Source: Inconstantimicrobium porci (GTDB lineage Bacteria; Bacillota; Clostridia; Clostridiales; Clostridiaceae). From it: a stretch of DNA of 64,000 bases. The notes beneath the pieces were generated by a model, which saw nothing but the letters and a program-made list of their open reading frames with translations, ran no database searches and was not told where the DNA came from. Each line of letters starts with the position of its first letter. Position 1 is the stretch's first letter. The stretch is from NCBI RefSeq assembly GCF_009696465.1, contig NZ_VULX01000004.1, forward strand, positions 1-64,000, given 5' to 3'. The translations under genes and the position numbers were made by a program. Shown here piece after piece: positions 9,515 to 17,108 of this stretch.

Positions 9515-10255
9515 ATGTTAGAGGTAAAAAATTTATGTAAGGAATTTAAAGAAAAAAAGGGAATTAAAAAGGCTGTTGATAATATCAGCTTTAAACTTGA
9601 AAAGGGAGAGATAGTTGGTTTACTTGGTGAAAATGGGGCAGGAAAGACAACTACAATGAGAATGATCTCTACGATGCTTAAGCCAAGCAGTGGAAGCATA
9701 AATGTTAATGGCTTTGATGCTGTTAAGAATTCGGCTGATGTAAGAAGAAATATTGGAATCTTATTTGGCGGTGATGTGGGGATATATGACAGACTTACTG
9801 CAAGAGAAAATATAAGATATTTTGCAGAACTTAATGACGTTAAAAAAGAAGAAATCAATAAGAGAATTGATGAAATGGCTAAGGATCTTGATATGGAAGA
9901 GTATATTGATAAGAGAGTGGGCAAGTTCTCAAGAGGTATGAAACAGAAGGTATCAATTGCTAGAAGTATAATCCATTATCCTGAAGTAATGCTTTTTGAT
10001 GAGCCTACAACTGGTCTTGATGTTACTGCAGCAAGAACTATTCATGACTTTATAGAAAAATGTAAAAGCGAAGGTAAGACTATACTTCTTTCAAGCCATT
10101 CAATGAAGGAAGTTGAGAAACTTTGTGACAGAGTAATTATAATTCATAAAGGAAAACTTGTTGAAGAAGGCACTATTTCAGGATTAAAGGAAAAGTATAA
10201 CAATAATGATCTTGAAGAAGTATTCGTACAGCTTATTAGTGGGGGGGTAAAATAA
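9515..10255 (+). CDS. ABC transporter ATP-binding protein, NatA-like
   Basis: 246 residues. Walker A is GENGAGKTTTMR, followed by Q-loop region GILFGGDVGIYDRL, signature FSRGMKQK (a divergent LSGGQ typical of ABC-2 drug/ion exporters), Walker B VMLFDEPTTGLD and H-loop SSHSMKEV. It energises the adjacent permease: its stop overlaps the next start by one base. NatA of Bacillus powers sodium efflux; drug or peptide efflux is equally possible for this family. AGGAGG lies upstream. Confidence 0.88.
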   Translation: MLEVKNLCKEFKEKKGIKKAVDNISFKLEKGEIVGLLGENGAGKTTTMRMISTMLKPSSGSINVNGFDAVKNSADVRRNIGILFGGDVGIYDRLTARENIRYFAELNDVKKEEINKRIDEMAKDLDMEEYIDKRVGKFSRGMKQKVSIARSIIHYPEVMLFDEPTTGLDVTAARTIHDFIEKCKSEGKTILLSSHSMKEVEKLCDRVIIIHKGKLVEEGTISGLKEKYNNNDLEEVFVQLISGGVK

Positions 10256-11442
10256 TGAATCATTTTCTTACAATATTAAAAAAAGAATTACTAGATTTAT
10301 TAAGAGATAAAAAGACAGTAGTTATGGGTATTCTTCTTCCTATAATTTTATATCCAATAATGATGATTGGTATGGACAAATTAGCTGAGAAAAGTTTTGA
10401 TGTAAACAAGAAGAATTTCTCAATAGTTGTTCAAGATGATGGAAATTCACAAGTGAGAGAATTGCTTAAGGGTCAAAAAAATATAACTATAAAAGATGAA
10501 AAGGATGCAAAAAAAGCACTTAAAGATGGAGATATTTCTTTAATTGTTGAGGTTCCGAAGGATTTTGATGAGAGTGTAAAAAGCCAGAAGATATCAGAAG
10601 TTAAGCTTATTTATGATGATAAGTCTCAGGATTCTGCAATGTTAAATAGCATGATTCAGTCAGTTATGAATGAATATGGACAAAAGGTGGCTGAACAGAG
10701 ATTAAAGGACAAGGGCATAGATACATCTATATTAACTCCATTTACTACTGAAAGTAGTGATATTTCTAAGACAGCATCAGGTAAAGATGATGCAGCATCT
10801 GGTATTGTTAAAGGTATGATGATGGTTCTTCCAACATTAGTAGTAATGCTTCTTTTAATGCCTACTATAGGTATAGCTGTAGATCTTTGTGCTGGAGAAA
10901 AAGAAAGACAGACTATGGAACCATTACTTTCAACAGCAGTAAATAGAACATCTATAGTATGGGCTAAAATAGCAGCACTTGCAGTTGTTGCAATAATAAC
11001 ATTAGTATGTACACTTGGTGCTATGTCAGTGTCTATCAAGACTATAGGAAATAATGCAGAGATGACGTTTGTAAATGCAAGATTTATTTTATCTACAGGA
11101 ATAACATGTTTATTCTTAGTGCTAGCTTTTGGTGCACTTCAGATAGCAATAAGTATTTATGCAAGATCAATAAAAGAAGCAAATTCTTATTTATCAGGGG
11201 TAAGTGTACTATCAATGGTTCTATGCTATGTACCATTTATGATGGATGCTAAGAGTATACAAATGGTGTTCTTTAATATACCAGTTGTTAATACAACATG
11301 TCTTTTAAAAGAGCTTATGGCAGGTATATACAGAACAGATCATCTTCTTATAGTATTAGCTTGGAATGTAGTATATACAGTAGCAGCAGTATTATTTGCA
11401 AGATACATGTTCTCAAAAGAAGAAGTAATATTTAGATCATAG
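10255..11442 (+). CDS. ABC-2 permease, NatB-like
   Basis: 395 residues. One N-terminal helix, a large extracytoplasmic domain (about residues 40-180), then five to six helices in the C-terminal half. The segment ETMEPLL-like (KERQTMEPLLSTAVNR) after the second helix is the conserved coupling region of the NatB/CcmB-type permeases. With the upstream ATPase it forms an exporter, probably for sodium or a cationic compound. It ends the PadR-controlled operon, unless the next small protein is included. Confidence 0.85.
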   Translation: MNHFLTILKKELLDLLRDKKTVVMGILLPIILYPIMMIGMDKLAEKSFDVNKKNFSIVVQDDGNSQVRELLKGQKNITIKDEKDAKKALKDGDISLIVEVPKDFDESVKSQKISEVKLIYDDKSQDSAMLNSMIQSVMNEYGQKVAEQRLKDKGIDTSILTPFTTESSDISKTASGKDDAASGIVKGMMMVLPTLVVMLLLMPTIGIAVDLCAGEKERQTMEPLLSTAVNRTSIVWAKIAALAVVAIITLVCTLGAMSVSIKTIGNNAEMTFVNARFILSTGITCLFLVLAFGALQIAISIYARSIKEANSYLSGVSVLSMVLCYVPFMMDAKSIQMVFFNIPVVNTTCLLKELMAGIYRTDHLLIVLAWNVVYTVAAVLFARYMFSKEEVIFRS

Positions 11443-11494
11443 ATCACATCACAAATTTTTGATTTGACTATTAATTTATTAAGGAGATACCTTT

Positions 11495-11713
11495 ATGAGA
11501 AAAAAGTTTAATAAATATATGACAACAGGTTTGTTATTTAATGGTGCTTTTTTAATGACAAGAGAAATTGATGCAATTCCAGAAATAATAAAGGGGTTTT
11601 TTGCTGGATTTGCGATATCACTTATGTTATTTGGAATTTATGCTGATTGTCATGATGTATCAAAGTTTCAAAATAAGAAAAGACAGTTTATAAAAAGAAT
11701 GTTTAATAGATAA
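11495..11713 (+). CDS. Small membrane protein of unknown function
   Basis: 72 residues with basic ends and a hydrophobic middle (about residues 30-48, IIKGFFAGFAISLMLFGIY). AAGGAGATACC sits at proper spacing before the ATG. It lies 52 bases after the NatB-like permease and may belong to the same operon. No family is recognised. Confidence 0.55.
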   Translation: MRKKFNKYMTTGLLFNGAFLMTREIDAIPEIIKGFFAGFAISLMLFGIYADCHDVSKFQNKKRQFIKRMFNR

Positions 11714-11756
11714 ATTTTTATTGTGGTATAAAGGAAGGCAATAGAAATAAAAGTAA

Positions 11757-11785
11757 TTGACAAAATAAGTTTATTGGAATATACT
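11757..11785 (+). promoter_or_regulatory. Promoter of tyrS T-box leader
   Basis: TTGACA, exactly 17 bases, then TATACT. It lies just before the T-box leader. Confidence 0.8.
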
Positions 11786-11791
11786 AAATTA

Positions 11792-12282
11792 AAAATTAAG
11801 ATTTATTAGAGCAAAGAAGAGAAATAGTAGAAGTATATTTCTTTTTAAGAGAGTTCCTGGCTGGTGTGAAGGAATAAAGAAGATATTTTGAATACATCTC
11901 AGAGCTAAACACCAAAATCGCAAGAAAGTAGGCTGTTTTCGGATTACCTGCACCCGTTATAGTGCTAGAGTATTTTTATTGCATAGGAAAGTACGTGAAA
12001 AATCTATTTTTATATTGTAATTAATTGAAGATAAAAGATTCATAGACCTATGTTAGAGAATATTAAGACGTACTTTCGTCCTTTAGTCATCCAAGGGTTT
12101 TAAGACTTATGCAGAGCCGACTTGGAGCTTGCCGACGGAGGATTCGAAATAAGTCTTAAAATCCTTTTTTGTACTCGATAAGGTTGGTTATGGTGACATA
12201 ATCGATAAACTGAGGTGGTAACACGTGAGATTATACTCTCGTCCTCTGGAATATTTAATTCCGGAGGATGAGAGTTTTTTTG
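11792..12282 (+). ncRNA. T-box leader, tyrosine specific
   Basis: Stem I contains the AGAGAGTTCCTGGCTGGTG region and a specifier loop GAATACATCTC whose TAC codon (11893-11895) reads tyrosine. The T-box sequence TGAGGTGGTAACACG is at 12211-12225 and the terminator (ACTCTC...GAGAGT plus seven T) at 12235-12282. Uncharged tRNA-Tyr binding should stabilise the antiterminator and switch on tyrS. The leader is long because a separate hairpin element (12081-12170) sits between stem III and the antiterminator. Confidence 0.93.
12081..12170. repeat. CGAC-loop hairpin element inside the Tyr T-box
   Basis: A 16-bp stem (12095-12110 with 12149-12164) encloses a loop containing CCGAC twice (GAGCCGACTTGG and GCCGACGG) and is followed by six T. 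It resembles the element at 55458-55549 in its lead-in (CTTTAGT-ATC), stem position, loop layout and T-run. It is not part of the standard T-box fold. Confidence 0.75.
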
Positions 12283-12385
12283 TTTTATAAAATCTTTTTA
12301 ATTCATATCTTGTGCGCGCAATATTAAGGTATGTATTAAGGCCGGCCTAGAATTTTTATTACAATTAATTTTGGGAGGAATAAAA

Positions 12386-13585
12386 ATGTTAAGTGTAAAA
12401 GAACAGTTAGAAATAATATCAAAGGGTACAGATGAAATAATAGGTATGGAAGACCTTGAAACAAAACTTAAGAAGAGTATTGAGGAAAGCAAACCTCTTA
12501 CTATAAAGCTTGGACTTGATCCATCAGCACCGGACATCCATTTAGGTCACGCTGTTGTGCTTAGAAAGATTAAACAGATGCAGGACATGGGGCATAGAGC
12601 AGTAATCATACTTGGCGATTTTACTGGCATGATTGGAGATCCTACAGGAAAGAGCAAGACAAGAAAGCAGCTCTTACGAGAACAGGTGCTTGAAAATGCA
12701 AGGACTTACAAGGAACAGCTTCTAAGGGTTCTTGATCCAGAAAAGACTGAAGTTAAATTTAATAGTGAATGGCTTGCTAAGCTTAATTTTTCAGAAGTTT
12801 TATCTCTTGCTTCTAAGTGTACTGTAGCAAGAATGATGGAAAGAGAAGATTTTAAAAACAGATTTACAAATGGTCAGAGCATAGGGATCCATGAATTCTT
12901 TTACCCTATAATGCAGGCTTTTGATTCTATTCATCTTCATGCTGACATCGAGCTTGGAGGAAGAGATCAGAGATTTAATTTGCTTATGGGAAGAACGTTG
13001 CAGAAGGAGTTTGGTCAGGAGTCACAGGCTGTAGTAATGATGCCACTTTTAGAGGGTACTGATGGTGTAAACAAGATGAGTAAGAGTCTTGGTAATTACA
13101 TTGGAATAGATGAAGATGCTGTAGCTATGTTCAATAAAGTAATGACTATACCTGATAATCTTATTATTAAATATTTTAATCTGGCCACAGATATGCATCC
13201 TAAGGATATCTCTAAAATTGAGGAAAGTCTTTCTATGGGCGAAAATCCAAAGAATATAAAAATGCAGCTTGCAAAGGAAATAACTACTTTATACCATGGA
13301 GAAACTGAAGCTAAGAAAGCAGAGGAAAACTTTATACAAGTTTTTGCTGAGAGACAGAAACCTCAGGAAATAAGAGCGGTAAGTATTGAAGAAACAGATG
13401 ACATTCTTTCTGCTATGGTTAAAGGAAAGCTTTGTGCGAGTAGAAGTGAAGCAAGAAGACTTGTTTTAGGAGGTGCTGTAAAGATTAATGATCAGAAGAC
13501 AACAGACTTTAAAACAGCAGTAAAAAATAATGATATTATTAATGTAGGAAAATTTAAGTTTATTAAGTTAGTTCATAGAGCATAA
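12386..13585 (+). CDS. tyrS: Tyrosyl-tRNA synthetase
   Basis: 399 residues. It attaches tyrosine to tRNA-Tyr. The class I signature appears as HLGH (in DIHLGHAVVLRK), the KMSKS loop is intact (VNKMSKSLGNY), and a C-terminal S4 RNA-binding domain follows (CASRSEARRLVLGGAVKIND). The ATG at 12386 has GGGAGGAAT upstream. Expression is controlled by the T-box leader directly upstream. A short hairpin overlaps the stop (13574-13594). Confidence 0.97.
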   Translation: MLSVKEQLEIISKGTDEIIGMEDLETKLKKSIEESKPLTIKLGLDPSAPDIHLGHAVVLRKIKQMQDMGHRAVIILGDFTGMIGDPTGKSKTRKQLLREQVLENARTYKEQLLRVLDPEKTEVKFNSEWLAKLNFSEVLSLASKCTVARMMEREDFKNRFTNGQSIGIHEFFYPIMQAFDSIHLHADIELGGRDQRFNLLMGRTLQKEFGQESQAVVMMPLLEGTDGVNKMSKSLGNYIGIDEDAVAMFNKVMTIPDNLIIKYFNLATDMHPKDISKIEESLSMGENPKNIKMQLAKEITTLYHGETEAKKAEENFIQVFAERQKPQEIRAVSIEETDDILSAMVKGKLCASRSEARRLVLGGAVKINDQKTTDFKTAVKNNDIINVGKFKFIKLVHRA

Positions 13586-13594
13586 TGCTCTATG
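13574..13594 (+). terminator. Hairpin at tyrS stop
   Basis: CATAGAGCA/TGCTCTATG flanks the TAA stop. No T-run follows directly, so it may be a weak terminator or an mRNA-stabilising stem. Confidence 0.4.
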
Positions 13595-13696
13595 CAATAT
13601 GCGTTGATTTAGGTTTTTGTTGTTTATTTTTTTTATATAATTAAAATATAAAAGATATTTAATTAATACTAAAGAAGGATGAGGATGAGTTAATTT

Positions 13697-14491
13697 ATGA
13701 GAAAAGCTGTGTTTTTTGATATAGACGGAACACTTATTGACTGTTTAAACGGCATGAATGATATGTCTGATGAGGTGAAAAAAGCGATAAGAGAGCTGCA
13801 GACACAAGGAAATTATGCCTTTATTGCATCTGGAAGACCATATGCATTTTTAAGTGAAGAAATCTTAAAATTTGGTTTTGATGGTTTTGTGCTTGCAAAT
13901 GGCGCTGAGATAATCATGGACAATAAAATTATCTATGCAGGTGAATTTGATAAAGAGTTTGTAAAGGAAGTTACAGATGAATTTGACAGCTTAGGAATCC
14001 AGTACATTTTAGAAGGGGAGCACTATTCATATATAAAGAGAGAGCATAAAGATATGTGGGATTTCTATATGAATATAGGAATCTCCTCTAAATTAATTAT
14101 GAGTGATTTTGATGTGGACAAACTACATGTTCTTAAAGCAGAAACATTATGTAGTAATAAGGAAATAGAAGATAAGTGTATAGAGATAATGGATAGAAAT
14201 CCTCAGTATGGTTATTTTCACAGTATTGGAGCTAACACTTTTGAGATATATAATAAGGAAAATACAAAGGCTTCTGCAATAATAAAATTGCTTGAATATC
14301 TTGATATATCAAGAGAAAACAGCTTTGCATTTGGAGATGGGACAAACGATATTGAAATGCTGTCAGAAGTGGGATGTGGAATAGCAATGGGAAATGCATC
14401 GGATTATGTTAAAAGCTTTGCCCATAAAGTCACAGACACAGTTTATGAAGATGGAGCAGCGAAAGGAATATACAAGTATATATTGGATTAG
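13697..14491 (+). CDS. Cof-type HAD-IIB phosphatase
   Basis: 264 residues. Motif I is DIDGTLIDC at residue 9, motif II IASGRP, motif III the Lys in ENTKASAI and motif IV GDGTNDIEML. It has the same fold as the HAD gene at 7639, but the sequence is diverged. It probably dephosphorylates a small cytosolic metabolite; the substrate is unknown. GGATGAGG lies upstream. It is convergent with the hypothetical gene at 14696, with a repeat between them. Confidence 0.87.
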   Translation: MRKAVFFDIDGTLIDCLNGMNDMSDEVKKAIRELQTQGNYAFIASGRPYAFLSEEILKFGFDGFVLANGAEIIMDNKIIYAGEFDKEFVKEVTDEFDSLGIQYILEGEHYSYIKREHKDMWDFYMNIGISSKLIMSDFDVDKLHVLKAETLCSNKEIEDKCIEIMDRNPQYGYFHSIGANTFEIYNKENTKASAIIKLLEYLDISRENSFAFGDGTNDIEMLSEVGCGIAMGNASDYVKSFAHKVTDTVYEDGAAKGIYKYILD

Positions 14492-14529
14492 AAAGACTAT
14501 TAGTTTCAAGTTAAATAACCCGATAAAAG

Positions 14530-14662
14530 AAAATTTGTAGATTAGATCAGAAATCAGAACGAAGAGAGCAGAGAAAAGGATGAAACTCCCTAGAGGAGTT
14601 TCGAGCCAAGGTATAAGCGAACAAATTCCTTTCTCTCTGATCTCATATCTCTAATCTATCAA
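14530..14662. repeat. Modular hairpin repeat, copy 9 (class B, short)
   Basis: The left end has GATTAGA and GAGAGCAGAGAAAAGGATG. The hairpin GAAACTCC/GGAGTTTC is at 14582-14602. The right end reads CTCTCTGATCTCATATCTC followed by TAATC. The GAGGA and GGAGG hairpins seen in other copies are missing, leaving a short remnant (AAGCGAACAAATTCC). Confidence 0.75.
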
Positions 14663-14695
14663 ATACTGTTTATAGGGCTCATTTTTTATTTTAGA

Positions 14696-15166
14696 TTAAT
14701 ATGAAATGTAGCATTCAATCTTGCTTAGGTCTACTCCGAAGTAGATCCACTTAAAGGCTATAAATCTCCAGCCACTTAGTGATTTTTCGTCACAACTTGT
14801 GATGTATGCCCAATATGACCTGCCATTTAGCTGCCATACGTAAGTGAATTTATTGAAACAGTCTTTCATGTTTTCTGTAGTAATATCCTTAACTACACTA
14901 TTTCCGCTGTTGCTTATTTCTGTTTTTGAAGGTATAAATGGAGGTGGAGATGATTGTGGAGGAATATTAGCAGCAGGAGGAGGTATAACTAAAGTATCCT
15001 GATTACCTTCTGATCTATTTGCTGTGAAGTCATCATCATCCATGTATATTGGTGAATAAGTATATGGAATATCTACTTCATATTCGCCTACAGCATCAAA
15101 GCCGGTACTATCATTAAAAAATCTGAATTTATTGTTGGAATTTAACTCATTATTTTCATCCAGCAT
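14696..15166 (-). CDS. Hypothetical protein with aromatic C-terminal domain
   Basis: 156 residues. An acidic, Asn-rich N-terminal part is followed by a Pro-rich linker (about residues 82-104, VIPPPAANIPPQSSPPPF). A compact C-terminal domain of about 60 residues is rich in Trp and Tyr (YVWQLNGRSYWAYITSC, LSGWRFIAFKWIYFGVDL). There is no signal peptide or membrane helix. It could be a spore surface or storage protein, but that is a guess. It is transcribed alone on the minus strand. Confidence 0.7.
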   Translation of the reverse strand: MLDENNELNSNNKFRFFNDSTGFDAVGEYEVDIPYTYSPIYMDDDDFTANRSEGNQDTLVIPPPAANIPPQSSPPPFIPSKTEISNSGNSVVKDITTENMKDCFNKFTYVWQLNGRSYWAYITSCDEKSLSGWRFIAFKWIYFGVDLSKIECYISY

Positions 15167-15300
15167 AAAAAACCTTCCTATAATATTTATCTTTATATAA
15201 TTATGAGGGAATAAGAAAAAGTTGCATGATTTTTATTTATTGAAAATGAAAATTAAGGTTATACTAAATAATAATATTTGAGATAAAAGGAGAGTAATTT

Positions 15301-15483
15301 ATGGATAAGTGGGAATACAAAGTCAAGACTATTAAGCTTGAAGAGATCAATGAAAAAGAAATTGAAGATCTTTTTAATGTAATGGGTGAAGATAATTATG
15401 AACTTATATCATCAAATGTAGTTGAATATGATGGTAGTCATACCATGATAAACATCTTTAAGAGAAGGTACAATTATCTATAG
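15301..15483 (+). CDS. DUF4177-type small protein
   Basis: 60 residues. The pattern KWEYKVKTIKL... followed by a strand ending MINIFKR is the DUF4177 layout: a small alpha/beta protein of unknown function starting with W-E-Y. AAAGGAGAGTAATTT is well spaced before the ATG. It is a single gene. Confidence 0.75.
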   Translation: MDKWEYKVKTIKLEEINEKEIEDLFNVMGEDNYELISSNVVEYDGSHTMINIFKRRYNYL

Positions 15484-15488
15484 AAGCA

Positions 15489-15517
15489 TTGACAAAAAAC
15501 CGGTTATATATAATAAT
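15489..15517 (+). promoter_or_regulatory. Promoter of candidate small RNA
   Basis: TTGACA at 15489-15494 with AATAAT at 17-base spacing; an overlapping TATAAT at 14-base spacing is also present. There is no coding frame downstream before the terminator at 15703. Confidence 0.55.
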
Positions 15518-15519
15518 AA

Positions 15520-15747
15520 AATAGGCTTCAATAGGACAAAGCGAAGCGAAAGAGGGTAAATATTCTAGTAATGTAATTCCACAGGTTATTTTGCTGAATA
15601 TTTAAGCTTTTAATAAGAAATCCGCAGTTATTACTGCGGATTTCGGAAGTAGTATCCTTCGTTAAAAAGATACATATTGTAAATTTAATAAAAGTTTCAA
15701 GGAAAAAAGTAGTGTATGTCTGATTTTAAGCATACACTACTTTTTTA
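15520..15747 (+). ncRNA. Candidate non-coding RNA of unknown family
   Basis: About 230 bases between a promoter and a strong terminator, without an open frame that has a ribosome site. Local structure: AAATATTC (15558-15565) pairs with GAATATTT (15595-15602), closed outside by GCTT/AAGC. A 10-bp hairpin (AAATCCGCAG/CTGCGGATTT, about 15618-15643) is followed by GGAAG/CTTC. I could not match it to 6S, SRP, tmRNA, RNase P or a known riboswitch. The next gene is carA, but it has its own promoter. Confidence 0.5.
15703..15747 (+). terminator. Terminator of candidate small RNA
   Basis: AAAAAAGTAGTGTATG pairs perfectly with CATACACTACTTTTTT around an 11-12 base loop. Confidence 0.88.
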
Positions 15748-15757
15748 TATTTGTGAC

Positions 15758-15786
15758 TTGACTTAAACATATTTTTACAATATAAT
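15758..15786 (+). promoter_or_regulatory. Promoter of the carAB leader
   Basis: TTGACT, 17 bases, TATAAT. It is positioned directly upstream of the PyrR-binding hairpin. Confidence 0.8.
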
Positions 15787-15791
15787 TTGAT

Positions 15792-15978
15792 ACAAAGAAT
15801 ATTTGGAGCTAAAATGCACTTTAAATTGGTCCCGTGAGGCCAGAAAGGGGTATATGCTATGACATACTTAGCAGTAATATCTGGAAAGATTATAAATTTG
15901 TTTAATAATATAATTATATATAAAGAACACTAGGGATTAATTTTTTTATCGATTAATTAACCCCTTAGTGTTCTTTTT
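15792..15978 (+). ncRNA. PyrR-dependent attenuation leader of carAB
   Basis: The hairpin at 15819-15848 carries the PyrR-binding pattern TTTAAATTGGTCCCGTGAGGC followed by CAGAAAGG: a conserved loop with GTCC and GAGGCC. It is followed by a strong terminator (15923-15978, GAACACTAGGGATTAA with its complement, then TTCTTTTT). By analogy with Bacillus, PyrR with UMP binds the first hairpin and permits termination, so carAB is shut off when pyrimidines are plentiful. PyrR itself is not in the window. Confidence 0.85.
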
Positions 15979-16046
15979 CAATATTTATAAGCATTAAACA
16001 TATTTATGAGTGTATTTTGCTTTATAGTTTAAAAGGAGTGACTACT

Positions 16047-17096
16047 ATGAAAGCAAAACTTATTTTAGAAAATGGCATAGAATTCGAAGGAAAGGCATTC
16101 GGATATCTTAAAGAATCAGTTGGCGAAGTTGTTTTTAATACTGGAATGACTGGTTACCAGGAAGTTCTAACAGACCCATCTTACTATGGACAGATAGTTA
16201 CTATGACTTATCCCCTTATAGGTAACTATGGAATAAATCTTGAAGATGGTGAGTCAGACAAGCCTAAAGTTAGAGGGTTTATCGTAAGAGAAAAATGTGA
16301 TGAACCAAGTAATTTCAGATGTGAATTTTCACTTGAAGATTACATGAAGCAGAATAAAATTACTGGACTTTATGGCATTGATACAAGAGCACTTACAAAG
16401 ATTCTTAGAGATAACGGTACTATGAAAGGTATCATAGCACTTGAAGATATGTCTAAAGAAGAAGTTAAGATGAAGCTTGACAGATTTTCAAACAGGGGCG
16501 CTGTAAAGGAAGTAACTACTGATAAAATATATAAAGTTAATGGTAGTGGCAAGAAAGTTGCCATTATGGACTTTGGTATAAAGAAGAACATAGTAGATAA
16601 CTTCTCAAAACGAGGATGCAGCGTAACGGTGTTCCCAGCAGATGCAACAGCAGAAGATATCTTAAGTATTGATCCTGACCTTGTATTCTTGTCAAATGGA
16701 CCAGGAGATCCACAGGATGTTAAATCAGGAATAGAAACTGTTAAAAATCTTGTAGGAAAGAAGCCGATAGTTGGAATATGTCTTGGACATCAGCTGTTAG
16801 CACTTGCTCTTGGCGGAGATACTGCAAAACTTAAATTTGGACATAGAGGATGCAATCATCCAGTTAAAGATTTAGTGCATGATACTGTTCACATAACATC
16901 ACAGAATCATGGATATTATGTAAGCAGACTTCCTGAAGGCATGGAAATTAGTCATGTAAATGTTAATGATGGTACTGTAGAAGGAATGAGACATAAAACT
17001 TTACCGATGTTTTCAGTTCAGTTTCACCCTGAAGCATGTCCAGGACCACAAGATAGTAACTACATTTTTGATGAATTCATGAAATATGCACTTTAG
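16047..17096 (+). CDS. carA: Carbamoyl phosphate synthetase small subunit
   Basis: 349 residues. The glutamine amidotransferase subunit releases ammonia from glutamine for CarB. The N-terminal CPSase domain is followed by a class I amidotransferase with the nucleophile Cys in GICLGHQLL and the His-Glu pair in FHPEA. AAAGGAGTGA precedes the ATG at 16047. carB starts 13 bases after its stop. The PyrR-type leader upstream ties it to pyrimidine synthesis. Confidence 0.97.
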   Translation: MKAKLILENGIEFEGKAFGYLKESVGEVVFNTGMTGYQEVLTDPSYYGQIVTMTYPLIGNYGINLEDGESDKPKVRGFIVREKCDEPSNFRCEFSLEDYMKQNKITGLYGIDTRALTKILRDNGTMKGIIALEDMSKEEVKMKLDRFSNRGAVKEVTTDKIYKVNGSGKKVAIMDFGIKKNIVDNFSKRGCSVTVFPADATAEDILSIDPDLVFLSNGPGDPQDVKSGIETVKNLVGKKPIVGICLGHQLLALALGGDTAKLKFGHRGCNHPVKDLVHDTVHITSQNHGYYVSRLPEGMEISHVNVNDGTVEGMRHKTLPMFSVQFHPEACPGPQDSNYIFDEFMKYAL

Positions 17097-17108
17097 GAGG
17101 ATGAGAGT

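Noticed and set aside
9478-9924. 148-residue hydrophobic frame opposite the NatA-like gene
   Set aside because: It is a shadow of the ATPase coding strand with low-complexity Ser/Leu/Ile content and no start signal.
15520-15747. 6S, SRP or tmRNA gene
   Set aside because: None of the conserved segments I know (SRP GGAAG tetraloop domain with its partner, tmRNA acceptor end, 6S central bubble) could be placed with confidence.
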